From the NCBI GenBank assembly GCA_035528035.1, contig DATKZI010000025.1:8835-72834 (forward strand): 64,000 nt of DNA, written 5' to 3'. The DNA is from JABLTI01 sp035528035 (GTDB lineage Archaea; Asgardarchaeota; Heimdallarchaeia; JABLTI01). Positions 18,925 through 27,542 of this stretch are shown here, piece after piece. Below the pieces are notes generated by a model, which was not told where the DNA came from, did not search any database, and saw nothing but the letters and a program-made list of their open reading frames with translations. The position numbers and the translations under genes are program-made. The number at the start of each line of letters is the position of its first letter. The first letter of the stretch is position 1.

Positions 18925-18939
18925 GGTGGATTATCCACC
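18925..18939. terminator. short palindrome at the stop codon of the ubiquitin-like gene
   Basis: GGTGGATTATCCACC is a perfect palindrome formed by the two Gly codons, the stop codon and the following bases, with T-rich sequence after it on the minus strand. The loop is only three bases, so terminator function is uncertain. Confidence 0.25.
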
Positions 18940-19164
18940 TTCAGTTCGAGCAATGAGATAGACTTTTTCGTAATCTGTTAAGCCAACTTCCTCAAATGTC
19001 TCGTTGTCATCTAATTGTCTTCCCCTATATACAACAATTACTGCACTTGCAGGAATTCTTTTTTGTCTTGAAATTTCTCTTTTCAATTCTGCTACTGTTG
19101 CATTAGGTTTAACTTCGACATCAATTACTCCGCCGCCGATTGCAGATACTACCCTGATTATCAT
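18931..19164 (-). CDS. ubiquitin-like protein with free C-terminal Gly-Gly
   Basis: The 77-residue protein lines up with eukaryotic ubiquitin across its whole length with one extra residue in the first loop. The shared pattern includes VEVKPNATVAELK, RIPASAVIVVYRGRQLDDNETF and a C-terminal AR-x-x-GG. The gene stops right after Gly-Gly, so no protease is needed to expose it. By eye, ubiquitin K48 and K63 correspond to R49 and D64; only the K27 equivalent (K28) is kept. It stands alone, 105 bp after larB and 168 bp before pyrD; no E2 or RING gene is nearby. A sulphur-carrier role of the Urm1/SAMP type is the main alternative. Confidence 0.88.
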   Translation of the reverse strand: MIIRVVSAIGGGVIDVEVKPNATVAELKREISRQKRIPASAVIVVYRGRQLDDNETFEEVGLTDYEKVYLIARTEGG

Positions 19165-19269
19165 CTTTTAGACTACACCTTCACGAGTTTTCGTTTTTAT
19201 TCTAAATATATTAGAACTGTCATATATTATAAACACTTTCAAATGAATATGATTATGCATCATCTAGAT

Positions 19270-20028
19270 TTATTTGTTTCCTTCTATTTGTTTGTTTATT
19301 AAAGCACCCATAAGTCCCCCACCAAATCCATTGTCTATATTCACTACTGCAACATTTGGCGCACAACTATTTAACATTGTTAAGAGTGCTGATAAACCAT
19401 TGAAGTTAGCACCATACCCAATGGAGGTAGGAACAGCTATTACTGGGCAAGCTGCTAGTCCAGCAACTACTGATGGTAAAGCTCCTTCCATTCCAGCAAC
19501 TGCTACGATAACATTTGCTGAAAAAAGTTTATCTTTATAATTTAATAACCGGTGAATTCCTGCTACTCCAACATCAAATATTCTCATGACTTTTGTTCCC
19601 ATCAATTCTGCTGTTAAAGCTGCTTCTTCTGCAACAGGAATATCGGATGTACCACCACAAACGACAAGTAGATCACCCACTTGTTTTCTTTTTTCTTTTT
19701 CCACAAAAACAATTCTTGCTTGAGGGTTAAATTGAACTGCGTCATCCATTTTCTTTAATTCGGTGTAAATCTCTTCAGATGCTCTAGTTAAAAGAATGTT
19801 TTCATTTCGATCAGTTAATGCTTTGAAAATCCCTTTGATTTGCTCAAGAGTTTTACCCGGACAATAAACTACTTCAGGAAAACCTTTTCGAAGTGCACGA
19901 TGGTGATCAACTTTTGCATATCCTAAATCTTCAAAAGGCAAATCTTTAAGTTGTTTTAAGATAGCATCATCGGAAATTTTGCCATCTTTATATTCATTAA
20001 GTAAATTCTTTAGATGTTTTTCATCCAT
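19270..20028 (-). CDS. larB: LarB, pyridinium-3,5-biscarboxylic acid mononucleotide synthase
   Basis: The 252-residue protein has a helical N-terminus (LLNEYKDGKISDDAILKQL) and a PurE-like C-terminal half with VVCGGTSDIPVAEEAALTAE, DVGVAGIHRLL, VAVAGMEGALPSVVAGL and PTSIGYGANFNGLSALLTML. It carboxylates nicotinic acid adenine dinucleotide in making the nickel-pincer nucleotide cofactor of lactate racemase-type enzymes. It follows larE by 27 bp. The cyclometallase LarC and a LarA enzyme are not in the window. Confidence 0.93.
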   Translation of the reverse strand: MDEKHLKNLLNEYKDGKISDDAILKQLKDLPFEDLGYAKVDHHRALRKGFPEVVYCPGKTLEQIKGIFKALTDRNENILLTRASEEIYTELKKMDDAVQFNPQARIVFVEKEKRKQVGDLLVVCGGTSDIPVAEEAALTAELMGTKVMRIFDVGVAGIHRLLNYKDKLFSANVIVAVAGMEGALPSVVAGLAACPVIAVPTSIGYGANFNGLSALLTMLNSCAPNVAVVNIDNGFGGGLMGALINKQIEGNK

Positions 20029-20055
20029 ACTACCAACAACCTTTGAATTAATTTT

Positions 20056-20865
20056 TTATATTTCTCTATTCATTGAACCTTTTCTATAGCCACTTAAATC
20101 CAAAGTGACAAACTCAAAACCCAACGCTTTTAACTCATCTGTTATTTTTCCTGTTTCTTTAAAAATAATATCAAAATGTTGTTTAGCGATTTCAATACGA
20201 GCGATCTTTCCGTGAACACGAACACGAACATCTTTGAGTCCTAATGCTTTCAAGATTTTTTCCGCTTCATAAACAATATTTAATTTTTCTGGTGTAATCT
20301 TTTCACCAAACGGAAATCGTGTTGCTAAACAAGGTGATGATGGTTTATCCCAACAATTCAAACCTAGTTGTTTTGACAATTGTCGGATTTCATTTTTTGT
20401 TATTTTTGCTTCTAATAATGGACTTCGAATGCCTAATTCCTTAACTGCTTGAAAACCCGGTCTATAATCATCTAAATCGTCAAAATTTGTTCCCTCTATC
20501 ATAACACCTTCAATACCTTTTTCCTGACAGAATTTAACTACTGCATTAAGATTTATTTTTTTACAGATATAGCATCTATCTTTAGGATTATTTTCAAACC
20601 AACTGACATCAATTTGATCTCTATCAACAATATAATGTGGTATTCCTAAATCCGCGGCTATATGTTTTGCTTCTTCAAGTTCATCTTGAGGCAATTGAGG
20701 TATATCAATAGTGATCGCTGTTGCATTATCACCTAAAATTTGATAAGAAATAGTTGCTAAGAAAGTGCTATCAACCCCTCCTGAGAAGGCTATAACAACT
20801 TTCTTGAGCTTAAGTATTATATTTGTTAGTTCTTCTAGTTTAGTATCTAATAGTTTTTGATTCAT
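20056..20865 (-). CDS. larE: LarE, ATP-dependent sulfur transferase of nickel-pincer cofactor synthesis
   Basis: The 269-residue protein is a PP-loop enzyme with the VVIAFSGGVDSTFLA nucleotide loop. The family motif DRCYIC (C98, C101) and the WDKPSSPCLATRFPFG segment (C179) are present; C179 aligns by eye with the sacrificial Cys of lactobacillus LarE. Some LarE proteins instead hold an iron-sulphur cluster on three Cys, and C171 is near enough to keep that possible. It thiolates the LarB product. It starts 4 bp after the signal peptidase stop, so the operon is signal peptidase, larE, larB. Confidence 0.93.
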   Translation of the reverse strand: MNQKLLDTKLEELTNIILKLKKVVIAFSGGVDSTFLATISYQILGDNATAITIDIPQLPQDELEEAKHIAADLGIPHYIVDRDQIDVSWFENNPKDRCYICKKINLNAVVKFCQEKGIEGVMIEGTNFDDLDDYRPGFQAVKELGIRSPLLEAKITKNEIRQLSKQLGLNCWDKPSSPCLATRFPFGEKITPEKLNIVYEAEKILKALGLKDVRVRVHGKIARIEIAKQHFDIIFKETGKITDELKALGFEFVTLDLSGYRKGSMNREI

Positions 20866-20869
20866 GATT

Positions 20870-22132
20870 TTAGAGTCTCATTGTTAAGGTAAATATCACA
20901 GAATAGACATCTGTCCATGCTCTACCTAGCTTATTTTGCAAATGTGCTGTAACTGTCATATTATAATCTAATCCTTCTACAACATCTGCAGGATTGACCC
21001 ATGCTCCAGTACTAAATGTTTTCGATCCTTCAAAGTTATACACGATAGTCCAATTGTTACCACCAATAACTTCTCCTGTAGTTGTGTTGAAGATTTGTAG
21101 GGAAAAACCATTGAATTTTTGATGCCAGTGACCTGGAGAGTTAATTGTTACATCAGCGAATATGAAAACCATACTTCCTCCTTCAACAGTGTAGGAATCC
21201 GCACCATCGAGAGCAATATCAGTAACACCAAAATGAGTGCCCCATTGAGCAGATAAAGAGTCAACTATTGGTATAAAAACTATTATTCCTAAAATAACAG
21301 CTGGAATAATAATATTTTTTCTTTTCTTAAGTTTGTTAGTAAACACTTTACATTTCTCTTTAAAGCTTGCTTTTCCTTCAGAACTATCATCAATTTGCGA
21401 ACTGTTATTCTGGGTTGTATCTGTTTCATCATCAAAAACATCTTTGTCTTTTCCTTTACCAGTGAAAGAACCCAAAACAAAGGTTAGTAAAAGTATCGCC
21501 GCTACAATGACAATTAAAACAATTCTACCTGTAGTTGATTTGAAGTAACTGATGATACCACCAAGATAAGGTATTCTACCAATAATTTTTCCTATTAAAC
21601 GACTTTCATGAATGGTTAATTCTATTATATCTCCAGAACGAACATAATCATCATTTGTGTCAGGATTATCACCTTTTGTAGTAAACCAATATTCATCTGT
21701 AACATTATCATAGTAAACCCGATTCACTCGATGAACTATAGGTTCTCTAACATAGTCCAGTTCTGTTGGATTTGAAGCATTTATTCTATAAAAGACAATT
21801 ACATCCCCAACTTTAATTTCAGAGGGATCTACTCCCCTTACTATCAACATATCTTTCCTGATATCAAATTGTCCACCAAAATCATCTCTATTAGAACCAT
21901 AGTAGGTAGGTTCCATTGATTCACTGGTAACAACAACTAAAGGTGTGTCAGTGTGGAGAATAGCTCCAAGAATCCAATTAAAACTGAAAACTAATAAAAT
22001 AGCTACTCCAAGAAAGACTATTATCTCAGTAAAATCCTTTATTGAATCTCTATGTTTTTTCAAAAAAGCTTTAAAGGGTGAGCTATTTGTTACTTCCTTT
22101 TCTTCTTGTTTTTTACCATCATCTTTAGACAT
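20870..22132 (-). CDS. signal peptidase I (archaeal/ER type) with large C-terminal extension
   Basis: The protein has 420 residues. A membrane helix (35-58) leads into the S26B catalytic domain: S72 in SESMEPT, H134 in IVHRV and D155 in KGDNP form the Ser-His-Asp set of archaeal and ER signal peptidases rather than the bacterial Ser-Lys pair. A second helix near 205-225 follows. The catalytic part ends near residue 200; the remaining ~190 residues hold another membrane span and an extracellular beta-rich domain (GTHFGVTDIALDG...FTLTMRL) not found in Sec11. It cleaves signal peptides outside the membrane. Confidence 0.9.
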   Translation of the reverse strand: MSKDDGKKQEEKEVTNSSPFKAFLKKHRDSIKDFTEIIVFLGVAILLVFSFNWILGAILHTDTPLVVVTSESMEPTYYGSNRDDFGGQFDIRKDMLIVRGVDPSEIKVGDVIVFYRINASNPTELDYVREPIVHRVNRVYYDNVTDEYWFTTKGDNPDTNDDYVRSGDIIELTIHESRLIGKIIGRIPYLGGIISYFKSTTGRIVLIVIVAAILLLTFVLGSFTGKGKDKDVFDDETDTTQNNSSQIDDSSEGKASFKEKCKVFTNKLKKRKNIIIPAVILGIIVFIPIVDSLSAQWGTHFGVTDIALDGADSYTVEGGSMVFIFADVTINSPGHWHQKFNGFSLQIFNTTTGEVIGGNNWTIVYNFEGSKTFSTGAWVNPADVVEGLDYNMTVTAHLQNKLGRAWTDVYSVIFTLTMRL

Positions 22133-22235
22133 GGTTCAGTCGCCTTAAGTAAGATTATAATATAAGAGAAATTATATAACTGAAATAAAATACTTTTCCT
22201 AATACTGAATGATTAATTATTGCTAAAATAAAGGT

Positions 22236-22835
22236 TTGATACTGTTGGAGATAGCTGATGCCTGTAATCAAAAAGCTGAATTTCTTCTGGTGGGTTGTGA
22301 AGCAGTTAAAGAAAGAGATGCAATGAGTGAACTTTGGCATGTAATTGTTAAATATTGCCAAGTAACACCTCTAGATGCATTTGTATTACCAATTAGAGGT
22401 TTATTTCTTATTGCAGTTAAAAATAATCTACAAGATATTTTAACAAAAATCAAACAGACAGCAGATGATAATTTGTTCACTTTTAGGATATGTAGGAAAA
22501 TTACCCCGTTAGAACGTGTAGTAAAAAGTACACTTGACGAAATGATGGAAATACTTCCAGAATTTCTTTTGAGAGTTCCTGAAGATAAAAAATGGCGAAT
22601 TACAGTTAATCGAAGACACACTCTGTTGAAAAAATACGATATAATTAAAGCTATTGCGGAACATCCATTTGCTCCAAAAGGAAAAGTTGATTTGGAAAAT
22701 CCTGATTGGGATATTATAATAGAAGTATTTGGAGAATGGTTAGGTTTTAGTGTTATGCCCACCTCACCTATAATCTATCTTCCTGAAGATAAAGAAACGC
22801 TTGTAGATCATGATGAAGAAGATGATTTATTTTAA
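22236..22835 (+). CDS. THUMP-domain RNA-binding protein (Tan1-like)
   Basis: The ~199-residue protein resembles the Tan1/THUMP adaptor that helps tRNA N4-acetylcytidine formation. An N-terminal NFLD-like part (EFLLVGCEAVKERDAMSELWHVI) is followed by a THUMP core with TFRICRKITPLE, RITVNRRHT and the ending VDLENPDWDIIIEVFGEWLGFSV. It would bind the tRNA acceptor end. The start is uncertain: TTG at 22236 or TTG at 22245, since no ATG is in frame. Its end overlaps the end of the convergent Cgi121 gene by nine bases. Confidence 0.75.
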   Translation: MILLEIADACNQKAEFLLVGCEAVKERDAMSELWHVIVKYCQVTPLDAFVLPIRGLFLIAVKNNLQDILTKIKQTADDNLFTFRICRKITPLERVVKSTLDEMMEILPEFLLRVPEDKKWRITVNRRHTLLKKYDIIKAIAEHPFAPKGKVDLENPDWDIIIEVFGEWLGFSVMPTSPIIYLPEDKETLVDHDEEDDLF

Positions 22836-23447
22836 TATATTAAGAAGGGTTGATTTTTCTATAGCTAATTTTTCTATAGCTTTATCTCTAGAATAGCCAT
22901 TAGTGTTGTCAGTCATAATTAATGATATGTTTTCTTCTGTTATCCCAAGATTACTCATGATTTTTTTCTCGTTAGTATTTGCTAATTTATCAACATCAAA
23001 AGAAAATGAATCAGACTGAATTTTTAATTCGGTTAAAAAATGTTCAAAATTAACCAATGATTCTTCATCTTTAGAATTCGGTTCCATTATATCCTTAGTG
23101 ATTTGAACAAAAGCTATGTTTTGAGTTTCCGGAGTAAGTCCTACTTCTTGGAATGCTTTGCTGATTTGACGATACCCTGAAAGATAAAGAATTATTTCAG
23201 CTGCAAGTGATTTAGCTAAATTGTTTTGTTGTTCGAAAGCTTTAATCGCATACAAGATGCAAGCTAAGAGGTGTTTAACACTAGCAATAGCATCTGAATT
23301 AATTATTAGAAGTGAATGATCCTTAGGTAATTTATTTTCAATTGCTCGTTGTTTTTCTAATATGCTTTTAACCAAATCATTTGTTAGAGGTTTTGAAAGA
23401 ATTGCTTGTGAAATTATTATTGTAAATTCATTGATTTGATTAGTCAT
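22827..23447 (-). CDS. cgi121: KEOPS complex subunit Cgi121
   Basis: The 206-residue protein carries the Cgi121/TPRKB pattern: HSLLIINSDAIASVKHLLACI, a helix AIKAFEQQNNLAKSLAAEII, then LYLSGYRQISKAFQEVGLTPET and NIAFVQI. KEOPS installs threonylcarbamoyladenosine on ANN-decoding tRNAs, and Cgi121 binds the CCA end. The C-terminal ~60 residues (EENISLIMTDNTNGYSRDKAIEKLAIEKS) are a tail typical of archaeal members. The other KEOPS genes are not in the window. Confidence 0.85.
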   Translation of the reverse strand: MTNQINEFTIIISQAILSKPLTNDLVKSILEKQRAIENKLPKDHSLLIINSDAIASVKHLLACILYAIKAFEQQNNLAKSLAAEIILYLSGYRQISKAFQEVGLTPETQNIAFVQITKDIMEPNSKDEESLVNFEHFLTELKIQSDSFSFDVDKLANTNEKKIMSNLGITEENISLIMTDNTNGYSRDKAIEKLAIEKSTLLNILK

Positions 23448-23589
23448 ATTAGTTACCCAAATGATTTCTAGTAATATTTGATTTTTAATGATTGTTAATG
23501 TTTCTAAGAAAATTAGCTTTATCGAAAATAGTTTAAAATTGGAAAAGAACAGTTAACAAGCAACAGTAATATTTACGGATGTCTCTAAA

Positions 23590-24162
23590 ATGAAGAATAA
23601 TTTTCTAATCCTTGATTTTGATACTATCTGGGATCAAATAAATATATTATCAACAGAAATCATACGTTCTTATAAGCCTGATATTTTGATAGGCATCTCG
23701 AGAGGAGGATTAGTAATTACAAGACTCTTTAGTGATATTTTAGGGATAGAAGATATCGGAATAATAGGCATAGGATTCTATACAAATATAGGTGAAACAA
23801 CAAAGGAACCGACTTTAATACAAGAGTTAACAATATCTATTGAAGGCAAAAAAGTATTACTAATTGATGATGTTTCAGATAGTGGGAGAAGTTTAGAATT
23901 TGCTGTTCAGTATTTGAAGAACAAAGGATTAGCTGAAATAAAAACTGTAACATTACACTATAAACCTCATTCAATTTTCAAACCTGATTATTTTATTACT
24001 GAAACAACTAAATGGATTGTTTATCCTTGGGAGAAAATAGAATTTGCTAGATTATTTTATCAAAATAAATTAAAATCAGGTTTAACAAAAGAACAAGCAA
24101 TTGAAAAATTAAGAAAATTAGCTATTATAGAAAATGTTTCAGAAAAGATTATTTTTGATTAA
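23590..24162 (+). CDS. purine phosphoribosyltransferase-like (Gpt/HPRT type)
   Basis: The 190-residue protein has a type I PRTase fold. LIGISRGGLVITRLFSD is the N-terminal loop, VLLIDDVSDSGRSL is the PRPP motif, and WIVYPWEKIEFAR matches the C-terminal pattern of archaeal xanthine/guanine phosphoribosyltransferases. It probably salvages a purine base with PRPP. Exact base specificity cannot be read. The ATG follows GGATGTCTCTAAA with no strong Shine-Dalgarno, and the gene ends at a good terminator hairpin. Confidence 0.82.
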   Translation: MKNNFLILDFDTIWDQINILSTEIIRSYKPDILIGISRGGLVITRLFSDILGIEDIGIIGIGFYTNIGETTKEPTLIQELTISIEGKKVLLIDDVSDSGRSLEFAVQYLKNKGLAEIKTVTLHYKPHSIFKPDYFITETTKWIVYPWEKIEFARLFYQNKLKSGLTKEQAIEKLRKLAIIENVSEKIIFD

Positions 24163-24177
24163 AAATAAGAAAAATCC

Positions 24178-24197
24178 TTCTGGGAAAAATCCCAGAA
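24178..24197. terminator. hairpin terminator between PRTase and 7TM genes
   Basis: A perfect 8-bp stem (TTCTGGGA / TCCCAGAA) with an AAAA loop lies between convergent genes. Confidence 0.6.
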
Positions 24198-24203
24198 AGT
24201 ATT

Positions 24204-24971
24204 TTATTCTTTAAACCATTTACGAACAGCATTTGGCATTGAATATCCTAAATAGGCAAAATTACACATTATTAGTGCGCAAACGTATGCAATGAAAAAG
24301 AACGGAGTATAACCATTTTCAATTATTCCTGTAAGATCTCCAAGGATAACATCTACAACAAAAGAGAGGTACACTAGAATTCCAAATGTACCTGAAACAA
24401 TAATGAATTGGAAACCAGCTTTTTCCCATTTTAGAGTAGCTGCTTTATAGCTGGGAATAGTGAATCTGATCAAAGAGATAAATGCAATAAATGTTAAAAT
24501 TAAATGGTAGACGGTTGGTCCCAAATCATAAGATGGATTAGGCCAATTTGTTATCGCATTACCAACAAGTAATCCTATAGTAACTCCATTCAATGAAGCA
24601 AATATTAAAGGTGCTATTGTTCCAGTTCGTCTAAACATAGGTGATTGAGCAAAGATTATTGAGACAAATATAAAGATGAATATATTGCTCAAAGCTGAAA
24701 AACCATAACCTAAACTAATACCAATATTACTAAATCCATAATAATCTGAAAGAGTGCCTACTTCTTGTAGATAAGCTAAAATTCTGAAGGTAAACAAGCA
24801 GATTATTGCTATATTGTAAAATGTAAAAGCTACAGCCAATGCTAATGCTGCACTTTTCTTACGTTGTCTATATTTAATGTACAAGAATAATACTACAAAA
24901 GAAACTGACAGTAATACTATTCCTTCAGTAATAATTGCCAAAAGTAATTTTGTTTCTACAGATAGAACCAT
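24204..24971 (-). CDS. seven-helix membrane protein, paralogue B
   Basis: The 255-residue protein has about seven hydrophobic helices with N-terminus outside. It is a clear paralogue of the gene directly upstream: shared features include NGVTIGL, TVYHLILT, TLKWEKAGFQFII and a final AYLGYSMPN. Its ATG touches the TAA of that gene (no gap), so the two are translationally coupled. No retinal lysine or known receptor signature is visible. Function is unknown; a sensory or channel-like role is only a guess. Confidence 0.7.
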   Translation of the reverse strand: MVLSVETKLLLAIITEGIVLLSVSFVVLFLYIKYRQRKKSAALALAVAFTFYNIAIICLFTFRILAYLQEVGTLSDYYGFSNIGISLGYGFSALSNIFIFIFVSIIFAQSPMFRRTGTIAPLIFASLNGVTIGLLVGNAITNWPNPSYDLGPTVYHLILTFIAFISLIRFTIPSYKAATLKWEKAGFQFIIVSGTFGILVYLSFVVDVILGDLTGIIENGYTPFFFIAYVCALIMCNFAYLGYSMPNAVRKWFKE

Positions 24972-25793
24972 TTATTTTACCTCCAATTCTTTGTAACGCA
25001 AGCGTATCCAATTAGGCATAAAGAATCCGATATATGCCAGATTAACCATAATTACAGCTGTTAACCAACCAAGATTATTGAAAATGGTATAACCATCATC
25101 AAAAACTATCCAGATATCTTGTACAACAAGATCAAGAACAAAGAGAACATAGATCATAATTGCTGAGACAGCTGTTCCTATTATGAATTTGAATCCAACT
25201 TTTTCCCATTTTAATGGTGCTTGTTTCATAGATTTTACACTATATGCAAGAAGCATCAAAAATGTGAATAGTGTTAGAACTAGATGATAAACTGTTTGAG
25301 GAATTGGATATGCAGGATTATACAATTCTGTTGGTTCTGTTGTTTTTATACTAACTATGAAAGCATTTATCACTAAACCTATTGTCACGCCATTCAAAAT
25401 GCCATTGATCATGGGTAAAACTTTTTGTGTTTTTCTGAAAAGAGCAAATTTTGAGAATATCTCAGAGATAAAGAGAAACATGAAAATATTACAAACCGCT
25501 GAAAAAGCATACCCTAAGTTAATTCCATACCTTGAAAATTGGAATGAACCAATAGCATTGGTAGAACCATCAGGTCCATAAATTAAATATTGTAAAAGTG
25601 TACCAGTAAATGTTATTAGAGCTGCTAAACCCCAGAAAGTAAATGAAACAGCAATCATTAGAGCAGCATTTCTTTTACGTTTGGAATAGTTGATAAACAT
25701 ACGAATAACCACTCCAAAGACAGCGATAAAAGCTATTCCCATCATAATCGTAACAGCAAGAGTGGGTTGATTTGGTAATTCAGCCAAGGTCAT
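24972..25793 (-). CDS. seven-helix membrane protein, paralogue A
   Basis: The 273-residue protein has seven hydrophobic helices. Motifs shared with its neighbour are NGVTIGL, TVYHLVLT, PLKWEKVGFKFII and LAYIGFFMPN. Both proteins have YSKRKRNAAL / YRQRKKSAAL after the first helix, a positive-inside loop. It sits 11 bp downstream of a small helical protein gene, so the three likely form one operon. There is no known family match by eye. Confidence 0.7.
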   Translation of the reverse strand: MTLAELPNQPTLAVTIMMGIAFIAVFGVVIRMFINYSKRKRNAALMIAVSFTFWGLAALITFTGTLLQYLIYGPDGSTNAIGSFQFSRYGINLGYAFSAVCNIFMFLFISEIFSKFALFRKTQKVLPMINGILNGVTIGLVINAFIVSIKTTEPTELYNPAYPIPQTVYHLVLTLFTFLMLLAYSVKSMKQAPLKWEKVGFKFIIGTAVSAIMIYVLFVLDLVVQDIWIVFDDGYTIFNNLGWLTAVIMVNLAYIGFFMPNWIRLRYKELEVK

Positions 25794-25804
25794 TTACCTC
25801 CATC

Positions 25805-26221
25805 TTACCACAAAGCATCCTTCATTTTATCGATGGGTGAAAGTTCTTTTTCATGCCATTTTATTATATCATCAAGCTTTGGTTTAAATTCTGTATACTT
25901 TGATTCATCCTTTGAATCATAATATTTTTCAAACCCATTAACAATTTCCTTTGCAACCTTTTCCCAAGATTCATGTAACGTCTTGTCGAATTTTTCATTA
26001 AAAACTAAAGCAACTGAAAGATTCTTGATTGCAACGATCATCGCTGTTAAATTTAAGTCAAGATCAAGAGTAAAGAGGCCTTTCTCTAATTTGACTGCAA
26101 TTTCTTGTATTTTTTCCAAGGAGTTAGCAAAACTATCTGCATGAGGATCATGGGAACCATAAGTTGATGTAAGAACAACTTTTGCTAAATCTTTAGAAAA
26201 AATAATCGCATTTTCTAACAT
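25805..26221 (-). CDS. small helical protein of unknown function
   Basis: The 138-residue protein is predicted to be all helix by its heptad-like pattern (DSFANSLEKIQEIAVKLEKGL, FDKTLHESWEKVAKEIVNGFEKYY). It is soluble and has no Cys. It is the first gene of the operon with the two seven-helix proteins and may be their cytoplasmic partner (inference from order only). A clear promoter region of 180 bp separates it from the divergent GHMP kinase gene. Confidence 0.6.
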   Translation of the reverse strand: MLENAIIFSKDLAKVVLTSTYGSHDPHADSFANSLEKIQEIAVKLEKGLFTLDLDLNLTAMIVAIKNLSVALVFNEKFDKTLHESWEKVAKEIVNGFEKYYDSKDESKYTEFKPKLDDIIKWHEKELSPIDKMKDALW

Positions 26222-26400
26222 AAGTCATCTTCTCCATGGTTACAATACATTAAATCTATTTCATCTATTTTTTAATTATTGAATAGTTATTTTCTAACGT
26301 TCTTAGCTAAATAAATCTCTCTCTAGAAGCAAAATAGATAAAACTGTAGCAAGAGCAATAATTTAACAGCGTTTGAAGCAAAAATACTGTGGTTATTTGA

Positions 26401-27501
26401 ATGAATGTGGAAAAAGACTATCAAACTTATTCTGCCCCTGGAAGGGTTTGTCTTTACGGTGAACACCAAGATTATCTAAAATTAGTTGTTATTCCTGCTG
26501 CTATAAATCTTAGAACAAAAATCTCATTAAGAGAAAATAATTTTAAAAAAATTAGGATTCAATCATTTGAATTAAATAAAAGTGATGAATTTTCCTTAGA
26601 TAGAAATTTAACACTTGCCAATAATGAATTCGATTATTTACGAGCAATAATTTTAGCTTTATACGGAGAGGGGTATACAGAAGATTTACCGGGATATGAT
26701 ATTCAAATTTCAAGCGAAGTTCCAATAGGTTCTGGTTTATCATCATCTGCTGCATTATTAGTTTCTTGGTTAACTGCTTTAGATGACCAGTTGGGGATGG
26801 GATTGACAAAGATGGAAATAGCTGACTTAACTTTCAAAGCAGAAAATCAAATTCTCAAGATAAATTGTGGGATAATGGATCAATATTCTTCAGCAATCGG
26901 GGGTATTTTTTCACTTGATTGCGATGGTCCACCTTATACTCTAAAATCATTCACTTCAGAATTCGATAGTTTAGTAATAGGGGATAGTTTGGTTAGACGT
27001 TCAGCAAATGAACCATTAACTATACTCAAAAATCGTATTAATGAAGGTATGAAAAAATTAGACGCAAAAAGTGATTTCAACCTGAAAACAATAACTCAAG
27101 AAGATTTGTTATCATTTAGAAAATTGCTTACAAAAGATGAATATAAACGATTGTTTGGAGTCATCAAAATACGTGATTTGACTGATCGAGCATCCAAAGA
27201 GTTGGCTAAAGTAAGAAGGAATCAAGATCTAAATCTGCTTGGTACCTTATTAACTGAACAACAAAAGATGCTTAACGAGAATTTACTAGTTTCTATAGAG
27301 AAATTAAATCGTTTAGTAAATGAATCAATAAAAGCAGGTGCTTTAGGGGCAAAATTAACAGGTGCTGGTTTGGGGGGATGTATAGTAGCTCTTGCTCCGG
27401 GAAAAGAAAAGGAAGTTGCTATAGCAATTGAAAAAGCTGGTGGAAAAGCAACCATTTGTTCAATAGATTATGAAGGCTCTAAAAAAGAACACTCAAAGTA
27501 A
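26401..27501 (+). CDS. GHMP-family sugar kinase (galactokinase-like)
   Basis: The 366-residue protein has the galactokinase N-terminal signature SAPGRVCLYGEHQDYLK, ATP loop VPIGSGLSSSAALLVS, the CGIMDQYSSAIGG active-site segment and the C-terminal KLTGAGLGGCIVALAPG loop. The family phosphorylates galactose or related sugars at C1; GEHQDY (usually GEHTDY) keeps the catalytic Glu and Asp. Other sugar-1-kinases share these motifs, so substrate is not settled. It is convergent with the giant TPR gene. Confidence 0.87.
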   Translation: MNVEKDYQTYSAPGRVCLYGEHQDYLKLVVIPAAINLRTKISLRENNFKKIRIQSFELNKSDEFSLDRNLTLANNEFDYLRAIILALYGEGYTEDLPGYDIQISSEVPIGSGLSSSAALLVSWLTALDDQLGMGLTKMEIADLTFKAENQILKINCGIMDQYSSAIGGIFSLDCDGPPYTLKSFTSEFDSLVIGDSLVRRSANEPLTILKNRINEGMKKLDAKSDFNLKTITQEDLLSFRKLLTKDEYKRLFGVIKIRDLTDRASKELAKVRRNQDLNLLGTLLTEQQKMLNENLLVSIEKLNRLVNESIKAGALGAKLTGAGLGGCIVALAPGKEKEVAIAIEKAGGKATICSIDYEGSKKEHSK

Positions 27502-27542
27502 AATAACTGATATAATTAAATAAAAAATTAGTATGAAGAATT

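Noticed and set aside
18925..18939. Idea that GGTGGATTATCCACC is a regulator site
   Set aside because: Half of it is the Gly-Gly-stop coding sequence, so chance or a weak terminator is more likely.
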